Both the position numbers and the translations under genes were made by a program. The notes below the pieces were generated by a model, which had not been told where the DNA came from, did not search any database, and saw only the letters and a program-made list of their open reading frames with translations. A stretch of DNA of 64,000 bases from Pseudoalteromonas undina (GTDB lineage: Bacteria; Pseudomonadota; Gammaproteobacteria; Enterobacterales; Alteromonadaceae). This document shows positions 1-9,461 of this stretch, piece after piece (the stretch's first letter is position 1; every line of letters starts with the position of its first letter). Location: contig NZ_AHCF03000004.1 in NCBI RefSeq assembly GCF_000238275.3, positions 186,001 through 250,000 on the forward strand, given 5' to 3'.

Positions 1-1
1 G

Positions 2-1486
2 CATGTTGAACCATGGAAAATCTTAGTGGTTGATGATGATGAATCTGTACATCAAGTAACTCAACTTGCAATGAAGCGCTTTGAATTTGAGCAACGACCT
101 ATTGAATTACATAGTGTCTACAGTGCGGCAGAGGCCAGAGAGAAACTACAAAGCTCAGAGCGCTATGCATTAATTTTATTAGATGTAGTAATGGAAACTG
201 AGCATGCAGGATTAGATTTTGCACGATTTGTTCGCCAAGACTTACAAAATGTATATAGCCGAATTATTTTACGCACAGGTCAGCCAGGGGTTGCGCCAGA
301 GCGCAGTGTTATTCGCGATTATGATATTGATGGTTATAAAGCGAAGAGCCAACTGCAAAGCCAAGATCTTGAATTGATTTTTTATACCTCTTTGCGCGCC
401 TATCGCGATATTTGTATGCTACAAAACCATCGGCACAACTTAAAAAGGCTAATAATAGCAATTTCTACTATTACCCAAATTGGTGACTTGGTTGAGTTTA
501 CCTCTGTTGTAATGGAAGAGCTAAAACTAGTACTGAATATGAGCTCCGCCAATTTGTATATTGATGCGCCTAAGGTCTTTGGTATTTGCCAGTTAGATGA
601 AAAGCTGCAGATGATTGAGGGAGAGCTTTCTGGCATACATTTATTCACGGGCAATGGAATTGACAGTATTCCACAAAAACATCAAGAGTATTTTTTAAGG
701 GCAAAGCAAACTAAGCAGAATTTTATAGCAGAAGATCATTATGTTTATTTTCATCATTCGCAAAAAGGTTTAGATTCCATCTTAGCGTTTCAGTCGCTGC
801 AGCCGGTAAAAAAAGAAGCTCAACAGCTAGTAGATTTATTTTTGGGTAATGTAGTACTGACCTTTGAAAGCCTCTTATTAGCTAATTCAATTGAAGAAAC
901 CCAGCAACTGGCTATTTCACTGATGGGAGGAGCGATGGAGTCACGCTCCAAAGAAACCGGCTCACATGTAATCAGGGTTGGTTTATATGCAAAACTATTA
1001 GCGCAGCTAAATAATCAAAATCAATCATATTGCGATAAAATTAGTTTAGCAGCACAGTTACACGATGTAGGAAAGGTGGGAGTTCCAGATTTAATTTTAA
1101 ATAAGCCAGCTAAATTGGATGCTGATGAATGGGAAATTATGAAACAGCACACCACCAAAGGCTGGGAAATCCTCAAAGGAACAGCTAATCCTGTAATTGA
1201 TATGGCTGCTAACATTGCAATTGATCATCACGAACGTTGGGATGGAGCTGGTTATCCACACGCAAAAAAACAGCAAGAGATCAGTTTAGAGGGGCGAATT
1301 ACTGCGATTGCTGATGTATTTGATGCGTTATGTTGTCGTCGTTGTTATAAAGAGCCTTGGAGCATGGATGAAGCAAAGGCGGAAATAATTAAAGGCGCAG
1401 GTAATCATTTCGATCCGACGTTGGTTGAATTATTTGAATTGAATTTTAATGCGTTTAAACAAATTTATTTAGACAGGCCCGAGTAA
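2..1486 (+). CDS. Response regulator with DUF3369 and HD-GYP c-di-GMP phosphodiesterase domain (5' end cut off)
   Basis: The reading frame is open to the left edge (HVEPWKILVVDDDE...), so the true start lies upstream and the first GTG at 26 is internal. An N-terminal receiver domain shows the acidic VVDDDE patch and the phospho-acceptor in LILLDVVM. The middle matches the DUF3369 region seen in this architecture. The C-terminal HD-GYP domain keeps LHDVGK (about 1059) and HHERWDGAGYP (about 1225-1257), so it is probably a catalytically active c-di-GMP hydrolase controlled by phosphorylation. A cognate histidine kinase may sit just upstream of the window; this is inference from common arrangements. 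Confidence 0.9.
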   Translation, partial: HVEPWKILVVDDDESVHQVTQLAMKRFEFEQRPIELHSVYSAAEAREKLQSSERYALILLDVVMETEHAGLDFARFVRQDLQNVYSRIILRTGQPGVAPERSVIRDYDIDGYKAKSQLQSQDLELIFYTSLRAYRDICMLQNHRHNLKRLIIAISTITQIGDLVEFTSVVMEELKLVLNMSSANLYIDAPKVFGICQLDEKLQMIEGELSGIHLFTGNGIDSIPQKHQEYFLRAKQTKQNFIAEDHYVYFHHSQKGLDSILAFQSLQPVKKEAQQLVDLFLGNVVLTFESLLLANSIEETQQLAISLMGGAMESRSKETGSHVIRVGLYAKLLAQLNNQNQSYCDKISLAAQLHDVGKVGVPDLILNKPAKLDADEWEIMKQHTTKGWEILKGTANPVIDMAANIAIDHHERWDGAGYPHAKKQQEISLEGRITAIADVFDALCCRRCYKEPWSMDEAKAEIIKGAGNHFDPTLVELFELNFNAFKQIYLDRPE

Positions 1487-1535
1487 CGAGGTTGTCGCTC
1501 TGATTGCGTTAGCCACAATCAAAGCGAACATAAAA

Positions 1536-2153
1536 TTAATCGTATTTAGCTTCAAGCTCGTTGGCAGTATGAAACTTTTCGTGAGATTGTAATTGCTTAT
1601 CGTATTTAACTAGGTTTTTAAAGTGCCCTAGTTGGCCAGCGTTTTTAACGATTTCAACAATAAACGACATCATAAAATCGGCACCAGTGAGAGTATCGCC
1701 CACTAAATAACGTTTGCCTTCAAGGCGGCTGTTAAAGTAGCTAATTACTTTAGCGGTTTCAGCATCGGCATAGCCCTCTAAAAATTGCGTTTTAGCACCA
1801 TCTTTCTGGACAAACATTTTTAGCAGAAGAGGTAAAATTGCAGAGCTTTCTGCAAAGTGAAGCCATTGTTGATAGTCTACAAATTCTGCAGTTCCTGTGG
1901 CTGGTGCAAACTTACCTTTGCCATATTTAGTGATCAGGTAATCTGTGATAGCGCCAGACTCGGCGATCACTAAGCCATCATCTTCTATAACTGGCGATTT
2001 GCCCAGCGAATGCACATTTTTAAGCTCATCAGGGGCTAAAAAAGTTTCAGTATTGCGCTGATAAGCAACAATTTCGTAATCAACCTCAAGCTCTTCTAAT
2101 AACCAAATAATACGTTTAGAACGAGACTTGTTTAAGTGGTGTAGTTTAATCAT
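1536..2153 (-). CDS. Glutathione S-transferase family protein
   Basis: The protein has 205 residues, the usual size for a soluble bacterial GST. The N-terminal thioredoxin-like domain starts MIKLHHLNKSRSKR and carries the glutathione-contact motif AESGAI before an all-helical C-terminal domain. The start is supported by an AAGGAAG ribosome site just upstream. It lies 48 bp downstream of an MDR-type reductase on the same strand with a 9-bp hairpin between them, so both may belong to one electrophile-detoxification unit. The substrate cannot be told from sequence. Confidence 0.85.
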   Translation of the reverse strand: MIKLHHLNKSRSKRIIWLLEELEVDYEIVAYQRNTETFLAPDELKNVHSLGKSPVIEDDGLVIAESGAITDYLITKYGKGKFAPATGTAEFVDYQQWLHFAESSAILPLLLKMFVQKDGAKTQFLEGYADAETAKVISYFNSRLEGKRYLVGDTLTGADFMMSFIVEIVKNAGQLGHFKNLVKYDKQLQSHEKFHTANELEAKYD

Positions 2154-2168
2154 TTTCTTCCTTATTGA

Positions 2169-2191
2169 GCTGTGTTGAATTACAACACAGC
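2169..2191 (-). other. Hairpin between the MDR reductase and GST genes
   Basis: A perfect 9-bp stem (GCTGTGTTG / CAACACAGC) encloses a 5-nt loop, directly upstream of the GST ribosome site. No U-tract follows on the minus strand. It is therefore more likely an RNA-processing or attenuating hairpin than a strong intrinsic terminator. Confidence 0.5.
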
Positions 2192-2201
2192 CTGAATGTT
2201 A

Positions 2202-3230
2202 TTATAGGGGGCTGTTAATCTTTACTACGGTTTTACCGAAGTTCTTCCCGCTGATCATGTCGTTAAATGCGCTGATGGTTTTTTCGAAACCATCTACAAG
2301 ATGTTCGCGGTATTGAACTTTTCCGTCTTGTAGCCACGTTTGCATGTCTTGTGCAAATTCGTCATAACGATCGCCATAGTCATCAAAAATTATAAAGCCC
2401 TGCATTTTAATTCGCTTAGTTAACAATTGTCCCATTAACATACCTAATCTATCTGGGCCTTCAGGCAAGCTGGTGGCATTATATTGCGATACCAAACCAC
2501 AGATAGGCACGCGTGCTGAGGTATTAAGCAAAGGTAATACGGCATCAAACACTTTTCCGCCCACATTTTCATAATAAACATCAATGCCTTGCTCACATGC
2601 TTTTTCTAACTGCTCGGCAAAGTCATCCGCTTTATGGTCAATACATGCATCAAAGCCTAGATTTTCAACAGCATGCGCACATTTTTCGCTGCCTCCGGCA
2701 ACGCCTACTACTTTACAGCCTTTAATTTTAGCTATTTGACCAACCGTTGCGCCTACTGGGCCTGTAGCTGCTGCAACAACAACGGTTTCACCCGCTTTAG
2801 GTGCGCCAATATCTAGTAATCCCATGTAGGCGGTAAAGCCAGGCATACCCATAATACCAAGTGCGTATGACGGATTTGTTGGCTCTTTACCTAATGACAT
2901 TAAGCCCTCGCCATTTGAGATAGCGTAAGTTTGCCAGCCTGTATATGCTAATACCCATTCGCCTTCGCTAAACTTATCATTTTTAGATGATTCGACTTGG
3001 CAAACCGTTGCACCAACCATTACATCACCAATTTCTACAGGGTCGGCATACGATTTAGCATCGCTCATGCGGCCACGCATATAAGGGTCTAGTGATAAAT
3101 AAATAGTACGCAGCAATACTTCACCATCTTTTAATGATGGTAACTCTACGTTTTTAAGTTCAAAATTTTCATTGGTAGGAGCGCCATGTGGGCGCGATGC
3201 TAAAGTAAATTGACGACTGGTTGTGGACAT
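2202..3230 (-). CDS. Zinc-independent MDR-family NADP-dependent oxidoreductase (CurA/PTGR-like)
   Basis: The product resembles the medium-chain reductases that reduce the double bond of alpha,beta-unsaturated ketones and aldehydes with NADPH. It has an N-terminal GroES-like fold and a Rossmann domain with AATGPVGATVGQIAK followed by the basic, NADP-favouring region KGCKVVGVAGG. No catalytic-zinc cysteine cluster is visible. I chose the ATG at 3230 because GGAG sits 6 nt upstream; an in-frame ATG at 3242 would add four residues but lacks a ribosome site. The family usually has about 340 residues, matching the 342 here. Likely role: detoxification of reactive carbonyls together with the downstream GST. 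Confidence 0.85.
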   Translation of the reverse strand: MSTTSRQFTLASRPHGAPTNENFELKNVELPSLKDGEVLLRTIYLSLDPYMRGRMSDAKSYADPVEIGDVMVGATVCQVESSKNDKFSEGEWVLAYTGWQTYAISNGEGLMSLGKEPTNPSYALGIMGMPGFTAYMGLLDIGAPKAGETVVVAAATGPVGATVGQIAKIKGCKVVGVAGGSEKCAHAVENLGFDACIDHKADDFAEQLEKACEQGIDVYYENVGGKVFDAVLPLLNTSARVPICGLVSQYNATSLPEGPDRLGMLMGQLLTKRIKMQGFIIFDDYGDRYDEFAQDMQTWLQDGKVQYREHLVDGFEKTISAFNDMISGKNFGKTVVKINSPL

Positions 3231-3390
3231 AAAAATCTCCATGATAGAGTGAAAAAACGACCTATATACCGAATGTTTAAGCTTTAAAACTATACATTGC
3301 TCAACAATAATGCGCGGATAGGTAGAAAAGATTTGTACCTTGATACACGAGCTTTGGGCGAGAGGTGGTTAATTCAACCGTCGAAAGAAT

Positions 3391-3897
3391 TTAATTAGAA
3401 CAATTACTCTGTTTTAGCACACTAAATACATGGCTATCTAAATAGTGACCATTTTTATAAATTGCTTTCTTTAAAATAGCTTCGTTATTAAAGCCATTTT
3501 TAAGCAACGCGCTCATTGAGCCAACATTACCAGCAAATACAGCCGCATGAATACGGTTTAAGTTAGTACTTTCAAACACTTCTTTAGTAATCAACTCTAT
3601 GGCTTGGGTAATAATACCTTGCCCCCAATATTGCTGACTAAGCCAATAACCTATTTCGCCACTGCGGCTATACTCAAACTCACCAGGGATAACACCAATA
3701 CAACCAACACATTGGCCATCAACTTCAATAGCTTTAATGATGCCACATTTTGCTCCTTCGTTTACCCACCAGTTTGCATCTGCTTGAGTATAAGGAAATG
3801 GAATTTTAGAGGACAAATAGCGAGCTACTTGTTGATCGTTCAAAATGGTGACTATTTGGCAGGTATCGTGTTGTTTAAATGCTCGTAAAGTGATCAT
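3391..3897 (-). CDS. GNAT family N-acetyltransferase (RimJ/RimL-like)
   Basis: The start at 3897 (MITLRAFKQHD) fits the usual beginning of RimJ/RimL-type GNAT proteins. An upstream ATG at 3972 would add 25 basic residues that do not look like part of the fold. The core shows the strand and acetyl-CoA loop GEIGYWLSQQYWGQGIITQA, then LNRIHAAVFAGNVGSMSALLKNGF, the typical GNAT motif B. The acceptor could be a ribosomal protein N-terminus or a small molecule; sequence does not decide. It is divergent from anmK. Confidence 0.8.
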   Translation of the reverse strand: MITLRAFKQHDTCQIVTILNDQQVARYLSSKIPFPYTQADANWWVNEGAKCGIIKAIEVDGQCVGCIGVIPGEFEYSRSGEIGYWLSQQYWGQGIITQAIELITKEVFESTNLNRIHAAVFAGNVGSMSALLKNGFNNEAILKKAIYKNGHYLDSHVFSVLKQSNCSN

Positions 3898-4048
3898 GCT
3901 ACAAATGAGTTTGTTATTATCAGCCAACAACTTAGCAAGCTTTAAACGCTTAAACAATGAAAAACAATTCATTAAAATTAAAGTGTATACAGGTATAACT
4001 TTGCTTAAAACTCTTTTAAAATGTAAAAAACACCCAGACAGAGTCTCT

Positions 4049-5254
4049 ATGCATCCTCATATCGAAGCCCTTTATAATAGCGCTAAAAAGCCCAGCCGTT
4101 TAATTATTGGATTAATGAGTGGCACCTCTTTGGATGGTTTAGATGTAGCGCTATGTAAAATAACCGGTGCAGGTTTGCATACACAAATAGAGGTGTTAAA
4201 TTTTATTACGGTTGAGTATAACGACGAATATAAAACTAAAATAAAGCAGGTATTTGCTAAGCGCGAATGCGATTTAGAAGTGCTAACTTTGTTACACCCT
4301 TGGGTAGGAAAACTCCATGGTGCTATGGTTAATCAGTGTTTAATTACATGGGGTATTGACCCTGCGAGTATTGATGCCATAGCAAGCCACGGGCAAACTA
4401 TTTATCACTGTCCGCAGTCGCAGCATAACCACCATGACTTTAAACATGGCACCTTGCAAATAGGTGATAGTGACCAAATAGCCGTTACTACAGGCATTAC
4501 CACTGTTGGCGATTTTAGGCAAAAGCATATTGCCGCTGGTGGAGAAGGTGCGCCGTTAGCAGTGTATGGCGATTATTTATTTTTTGCCAGCCCTGACGAA
4601 AACCGCATTTTATTAAACATGGGTGGCATTGCTAATTTAACGTTTTTACCTAAAAGCGGTGATGCTAGTAGCGTGTTTAGTAGCGACATAGGCCCAGGTA
4701 ACACCATTATGGATGCCTACGTACAGTATTACTTTAAAGGAATGCATTATGATGAGGGTGCAAAGCTTGCCAAAGCAGGCAAGGTGAATGTAATACTGCT
4801 TAAAGCACTCAGCGATAACGCGTTTTTTAAATTACCACTACCAAAAACAACAGGACCTGAGGTGTTTAATTTAGCCTTATTACGTGCAGCCCAAGCCCAA
4901 ACCGCAACCCAAGATTTAAGCCATGAAGATGTGTTGGCGACATTAAATGCGCTTTCTGCGACTACGATTGCTAGGGCGTTAAATGACTGTGCTAAAGGGG
5001 TTCAAAACTGTGTGGTATATGCCAGTGGTGGAGGTATTCATAATCCATTATTGATGGAGCAATTACTAATACACTGCCCAAATATTAAGGCGTTTAAGAA
5101 TACTGATGATTTGGGTGTTCACCCTGATGCCAAAGAGGCGGTGCTGTTTGCTATTTTGGCAAACGAATGTTTAGCAGGGCAGCGACAAAGTGCTAAAAAT
5201 AAAAGAGGTGGAATTTTAGATATTACTATGGGTAAAGTGAGCTTTGCTGATTAA
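4049..5254 (+). CDS. anmK: Anhydro-N-acetylmuramic acid kinase
   Basis: AnmK phosphorylates and opens 1,6-anhydro-MurNAc released during cell-wall turnover, giving MurNAc-6-phosphate for recycling. The sequence has the family signatures GLMSGTSLDGLD near the N-terminus, ASHGQTIYH, VGDFRQKHIAAGGEGAPLA and the ATP-site SGGGIHNPLL near the C-terminus. I start at the ATG at 4049 (MHPHIEAL), giving 401 residues; the frame remains open upstream to 3845 but that part overlaps the opposite-strand acetyltransferase and is not family-like. No etherase gene (murQ) is adjacent here. Confidence 0.93.
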   Translation: MHPHIEALYNSAKKPSRLIIGLMSGTSLDGLDVALCKITGAGLHTQIEVLNFITVEYNDEYKTKIKQVFAKRECDLEVLTLLHPWVGKLHGAMVNQCLITWGIDPASIDAIASHGQTIYHCPQSQHNHHDFKHGTLQIGDSDQIAVTTGITTVGDFRQKHIAAGGEGAPLAVYGDYLFFASPDENRILLNMGGIANLTFLPKSGDASSVFSSDIGPGNTIMDAYVQYYFKGMHYDEGAKLAKAGKVNVILLKALSDNAFFKLPLPKTTGPEVFNLALLRAAQAQTATQDLSHEDVLATLNALSATTIARALNDCAKGVQNCVVYASGGGIHNPLLMEQLLIHCPNIKAFKNTDDLGVHPDAKEAVLFAILANECLAGQRQSAKNKRGGILDITMGKVSFAD

Positions 5255-5290
5255 CTAATTAAAGCTTAGTGGTAAAATTTATAACAAGAG

Positions 5291-5776
5291 CTAAAAAAGT
5301 GAGATTAAAGCTGTTCCCATACTGGCGAGGTACTGACGAACGCGGTGCGGCTTTGGTGGGGTAATCGAAGTTACTGGTATAGTATATCCACTACCAAATT
5401 GGTTAATATGCATATCGAACTGCAAACTATTCTTTAACGTGCCGTGTTTACCGTGCAAAATCATTTGCATTACAAAACCACGACTATGCGCTATTTGGTT
5501 CAACCTAAGCGTGACCCGTCCCTGTTCTAAATCAAATTGATTGAGCTTTTTTTCTGTGTAGTACTGAGCTGCTCGTGCATTTGGTAAAGTTGCGCTCAGC
5601 GAAATAATATCACCTTCATGGGCCGCTTCAGGCAAAACGCATTGCAAAGTAATTTGATGCTGGCTATTAGCATGCAATGACAGCGTTTCAAATTCCATGC
5701 TGTGGCTTAATGCCGCAGACATTGGATCTTCAAATGACGGTAGTGCAAAGGTTAATTGCACCATAGATTCGCTCAT
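5291..5776 (-). CDS. Hypothetical protein, 161 residues
   Basis: I do not recognise this protein. It has no signal peptide, membrane segment or cysteine motif, and it alternates short polar and hydrophobic stretches suggesting a beta-rich soluble fold. The C-terminal third is rich in Pro and basic residues (TPPKPHRVRQYL) and ends in a short hydrophobic tail. Two in-frame ATGs (5776 and 5764) are possible starts and neither has a clear ribosome site. It is convergent with anmK and followed upstream by a long AT-rich gap. Confidence 0.6.
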   Translation of the reverse strand: MSESMVQLTFALPSFEDPMSAALSHSMEFETLSLHANSQHQITLQCVLPEAAHEGDIISLSATLPNARAAQYYTEKKLNQFDLEQGRVTLRLNQIAHSRGFVMQMILHGKHGTLKNSLQFDMHINQFGSGYTIPVTSITPPKPHRVRQYLASMGTALISLF

Positions 5777-6206
5777 GAGGGTCTTATAAAGCTTTGTTGA
5801 CTAATAATGCAGCTATTATCGCTGATGATTATTGCAAAATTATGACTAAACTAAAGCGCTTGATGCAAGGGTTAATTTGACTTGCAGTTTATAACTAAAG
5901 CTATTGTTTTAAATCAATATTATATTTAATAAATAAACTATAATAGTCGCTCAATAACCTCTGCGATAAACGTAAATACAGTTTACCGGGTTCAAATGTA
6001 TACGAGCCTTGTCTTAACAATAAAATAAAACACTTACCAACTTTATTGTTAATTTATTTTATTTTTAATGTTAAATAATGGGCGTTTTTTTATGTGTTTT
6101 TCTCAACTTTGCAATAAAATAGCTTGAAAAAAAACTAAGCTAGCCATAAAGTGCATTTAAGGGCCCAAATACATAACACACTACCAAACGGGTTGTGAGA
6201 AATTAG
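5777..6206. other. AT-rich intergenic region with an 11-bp inverted repeat
   Basis: This 430-bp gap separates the divergent hypothetical gene and the GGDEF/EAL gene. I see no convincing ORF, tRNA or c-di-GMP riboswitch. It holds a perfect inverted repeat, TTAACAATAAA (6014-6024) and TTTATTGTTAA (6042-6052), separated by 17 bp, which could be an operator or an RNA stem in the leader of the downstream gene. Confidence 0.5.
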
Positions 6207-8462
6207 ATGGCACTAATAAAAAATAATTTATGGAAACTCTTTTGTTTTTTGCTATTGGGCGGTCTAGTCCTATTAAGTGTTTTGTTGGCTTATGAATGGC
6301 GAAATATCGAAAAAGAATACCGCACAAACTCCCAAAACCGTGTCGAATTTTCTGCGCAAGCACTTAAAAGCACCCTTAGAAATAAAGAACTTATGCTGGA
6401 TTTAATTGGCAGAGACATCCTTTCAAACAATAACTTAACCGAAAAAACATCAACAATTAAACTTCTCGACAATATTTTACTAGAGAATCCTGTGTTATTA
6501 GGCTTTGGACTGTTTAATCCCCAAGGGGAAATTATTTACTACAGCTCAAATTTAAATGCCTCAACAATGATTAATCTGAAAGAAAATGAAAAAACCCGCC
6601 AAAGTTTTTCACAAACCCTTAGCTCAGACAAAATGGTGTTAGGGCAAACTTATTTTAATCTATCGTTACAAGAATGGGTTATTCCAATAAGGAAGTCATT
6701 ACGAAACAAAAGTGGCACTGTGATTGCTGTAATGACTGCAGGGATGGCGGTATCAAGAGGCGCTAAATACCTCAATATTTTGCAAAGTAATAGTGACGAT
6801 TACATAATGCTAGCAAGAGAAATTGATGGTTTTATTCAATACAGTTCCGTAAAAGATGCAGATATAGCTAGCTATACAAAAACCAAAATTAAGCAGGCAT
6901 TAGGGTTATCTGATAATGCTTTGATAAAGCAAACAGGCAAGGATAAAGAAATATTTAAATCCTCAGAAGAGGTGTTTAGTATTGATACACATGTAGGTGG
7001 TAAGCCTTATTTAACCTCTGCAAAATTTGATAATCGCTATCAATTATGGACACTCTCAAATCGGGCAATGGAGCCAATAAAAAACGTCTTTTATTGGAAG
7101 GTATGCTGGTATTTTTTAATCTATTTACTGATTTGTACGGTGTTATATTTTGGTTTTAGGTTTATTGCTCGTGCTGAGCAAAAACGAGTTGATGAACTGT
7201 TTTACCTTTCTCGGAACGACGATTTAACAAAGTTACCCAATCGAAAAGCACTGCGTGATAGCTTTGAAGCAAAAAAAGAGACATCTTTTAGTCTAGCAAT
7301 CATAAACATTACCAATTTACGCTCAATGAATAATCGCTTTGGTATGGAGTATGGCGATAAGGCAATTAAAGCCTATGCCGCAATGTTGCAAGCTACATTC
7401 GCAGTTCCATACCTAGTTTTTAGAAACAGTGGTAATGAGTTTTGCATTATTACACCGCATTTATCGGATGAGCAAAATAGGCACGCTTTTGAACAAATAT
7501 TAGCATCTTCTATTGAACAATATGAAACCAAAAATACCGAACGTCCTTTAAATATGAGTGTCGGTGTGGCCAACTACCCAGAGCATGGCATAACCAAAAG
7601 TAAGCTGGTCCGCAGTGCGCATTTGGCTAATCAATGGGCAAAAGATACAGGGCAATGGCTGTGCCATTACCATGCAGATATAAAACAAGCTTATTTGCGC
7701 CGTTTAAAAGTAGAAGAGCGATTAAATGTAGCGCTAAGTGAACAATCATTCTCTATGGTCTATCAGTGCCAAGTGAATGAACAGGGAAAAATCCATGCTA
7801 TGGAAGCACTTATTCGTTGGCATGACGGTGAATTGGGTATGGTTTCACCTGCCGAGTTTATTGCTATTGCAGAACAAAGTGATTTAATATTTAAAATAGG
7901 TGACTTTGTTTTAGCGCGTTCTATTAGTGAATTTGCAAAGATGCAACAACACAGCGATACCCCTCTTGAATTAGCAATCAACATTTCAGTGATGCAATTT
8001 CAAAGCAGTGCTTTCATTACAACATTATTGCAAAGCATAGAAACCCATAATGTTGCCCCGCAAAGTATAATCTTAGAAATTACAGAGTCACTGTTTATGG
8101 ATAACCTTGAGCATGTGATTGATACGATAAATAGCTTAAAATCTAGAGGGATACGCTTCTCGATGGATGATTTTGGTACAGGTTATTCATCACTGAGTTT
8201 ATTAAGGCGCTTACCCATAGATGAACTGAAAATAGATAAAAGCTTTGTAGATGATATTTTAATAGACCCTAAGTCTAACAGTATGGTGCAAAGTATTATC
8301 GCCATTGCCAACAGCCATAACTTAAGTGTTATCGCTGAAGGCGTGGAAGAGCAGGCACAATTTGATATGTTAGTGGATATTGGCTGTAAACGTTTTCAGG
8401 GGTATTACTTTTACAAACCTGTGAATGCGACCTCTGTAATTGAATACCTGCAAGCTAACTAG
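6207..8462 (+). CDS. Membrane sensor with degenerate GGDEF and intact EAL domains
   Basis: This is a membrane c-di-GMP phosphodiesterase candidate. Residues about 11-29 form the first membrane segment, about 30-290 a periplasmic Cache-like sensor, and about 294-318 the second segment. The GGDEF domain (about 335-490) reads SGNEF at its active-site loop instead of GGDEF, so cyclase activity is doubtful. The EAL domain (about 510-745) keeps MEALIRW, ITES, DDFGTGYSSLS, the lysine in LKIDKSF and IAEGVEE, all expected for catalysis. Its last 8 bp overlap the convergent tsaC/sua5 gene. The ligand of the sensor is unknown. Confidence 0.9.
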   Translation: MALIKNNLWKLFCFLLLGGLVLLSVLLAYEWRNIEKEYRTNSQNRVEFSAQALKSTLRNKELMLDLIGRDILSNNNLTEKTSTIKLLDNILLENPVLLGFGLFNPQGEIIYYSSNLNASTMINLKENEKTRQSFSQTLSSDKMVLGQTYFNLSLQEWVIPIRKSLRNKSGTVIAVMTAGMAVSRGAKYLNILQSNSDDYIMLAREIDGFIQYSSVKDADIASYTKTKIKQALGLSDNALIKQTGKDKEIFKSSEEVFSIDTHVGGKPYLTSAKFDNRYQLWTLSNRAMEPIKNVFYWKVCWYFLIYLLICTVLYFGFRFIARAEQKRVDELFYLSRNDDLTKLPNRKALRDSFEAKKETSFSLAIINITNLRSMNNRFGMEYGDKAIKAYAAMLQATFAVPYLVFRNSGNEFCIITPHLSDEQNRHAFEQILASSIEQYETKNTERPLNMSVGVANYPEHGITKSKLVRSAHLANQWAKDTGQWLCHYHADIKQAYLRRLKVEERLNVALSEQSFSMVYQCQVNEQGKIHAMEALIRWHDGELGMVSPAEFIAIAEQSDLIFKIGDFVLARSISEFAKMQQHSDTPLELAINISVMQFQSSAFITTLLQSIETHNVAPQSIILEITESLFMDNLEHVIDTINSLKSRGIRFSMDDFGTGYSSLSLLRRLPIDELKIDKSFVDDILIDPKSNSMVQSIIAIANSHNLSVIAEGVEEQAQFDMLVDIGCKRFQGYYFYKPVNATSVIEYLQAN

Positions 8463-9453
8463 TAGCCGCGCGACTAAGTCGGTCATTCACTGCAGCCCAC
8501 TCACTGCCTACTGGCGGTTTTTCGATATAAATATTCAATGGTGTTTTCTCATCAATAAGATGCAGTGCTTTATACATATTTTTAGCGTATTCAATAGGGC
8601 AACTACTTAGCTTAGTAATACGTTCGGATGGAATGTCGTTCGCTAATAATTGCTGTTGCACTTGAGTCGAATAGATTAAATAGTGACTTTTACCCTGAGA
8701 GTTTTCACTCAAAATTTTAGCGAAATCTTCAGTATTAGCCAACATGGCAGGGGCATTAGGCTGATAATGCGCTTTTACATTACCCGGTACCACTTCGTTA
8801 TGTGAATGTGGCGTGCTGACATGCAGTCCAGTTTTTTGCAAAATATCAGCTGCTGAAATTGGTCCTGGGCGTAATATGCGTAACTGCTGTGAGCTTGCAT
8901 CTACAATGGTCGATTCAATACCTACATTACATTCACCTCCTTGTAATACCGCACTAATTCGACCATTCAAATCGCGCATTACATGAGCTGCACTGATTGG
9001 GCTCAATTGCTTATAGCGATTAGCCGAGGGAGCTGCAAGACCGGTGTTTAATTGCTTTAATACCGCTAAAAACTCAGGGTGCGCAGGCACGCGAAGCCCA
9101 ATGGTGGGCAAGCCGCCTGTTACCGGACTGTTTAAATCATCTTTAGCATTTAAAATTAGGGTGAGTGGGCCGGGCCAAAATGCATCAGCAAGCGTGATGG
9201 CCGCCTTATTTACATTTTTTGCCCAGTGGTGCACATGCGACTGATTGGGAATATGCACAATGAGCGGATGATTTGTTGGGCGTCCTTTCGCGATAAATAT
9301 TTTTGCTACGGCATCTCTGTTAGTCGCATCTGCAGCTAGACCATAAACAGTTTCTGTGGGTAAAGCGACGCATTCGCCGGCTTTTAATAATGCAACGGCT
9401 TGGTTAATACGCTCTTCAGTATTTAATAATTGAGTTGGTTGTAATGATGTCAT
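8455..9453 (-). CDS. tsaC: L-threonylcarbamoyladenylate synthase, Sua5 type
   Basis: The enzyme makes threonylcarbamoyl-AMP from threonine, bicarbonate and ATP for the t6A37 modification of ANN-decoding tRNAs. The YrdC domain shows ALPTETVYGLAADATN, AKGRPTNHPLIVHI and SANRYKQLSPISAAHV. At 332 residues it also has the C-terminal Sua5 domain, so it is the long form rather than the roughly 190-residue TsaC. Its start is 8 bp after the stop of the frameshifted DUF6671-type gene, with AAGAG as ribosome site, making it the last gene of the dab transcription unit. The reaction uses bicarbonate, which is what the dab genes import; a functional link is only inference. Confidence 0.9.
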   Translation of the reverse strand: MTSLQPTQLLNTEERINQAVALLKAGECVALPTETVYGLAADATNRDAVAKIFIAKGRPTNHPLIVHIPNQSHVHHWAKNVNKAAITLADAFWPGPLTLILNAKDDLNSPVTGGLPTIGLRVPAHPEFLAVLKQLNTGLAAPSANRYKQLSPISAAHVMRDLNGRISAVLQGGECNVGIESTIVDASSQQLRILRPGPISAADILQKTGLHVSTPHSHNEVVPGNVKAHYQPNAPAMLANTEDFAKILSENSQGKSHYLIYSTQVQQQLLANDIPSERITKLSSCPIEYAKNMYKALHLIDEKTPLNIYIEKPPVGSEWAAVNDRLSRAATS

Positions 9454-9461
9454 AATAACTC

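Noticed and set aside
3845..4048. Extended N-terminus of anmK
   Set aside because: The extra 68 residues overlap the opposite-strand acetyltransferase and lack family similarity; the family start fits ATG 4049.
5777..6206. Possible c-di-GMP riboswitch upstream of a GGDEF/EAL gene
   Set aside because: No GEMM core motif or tetraloop arrangement was found; only a simple inverted repeat.
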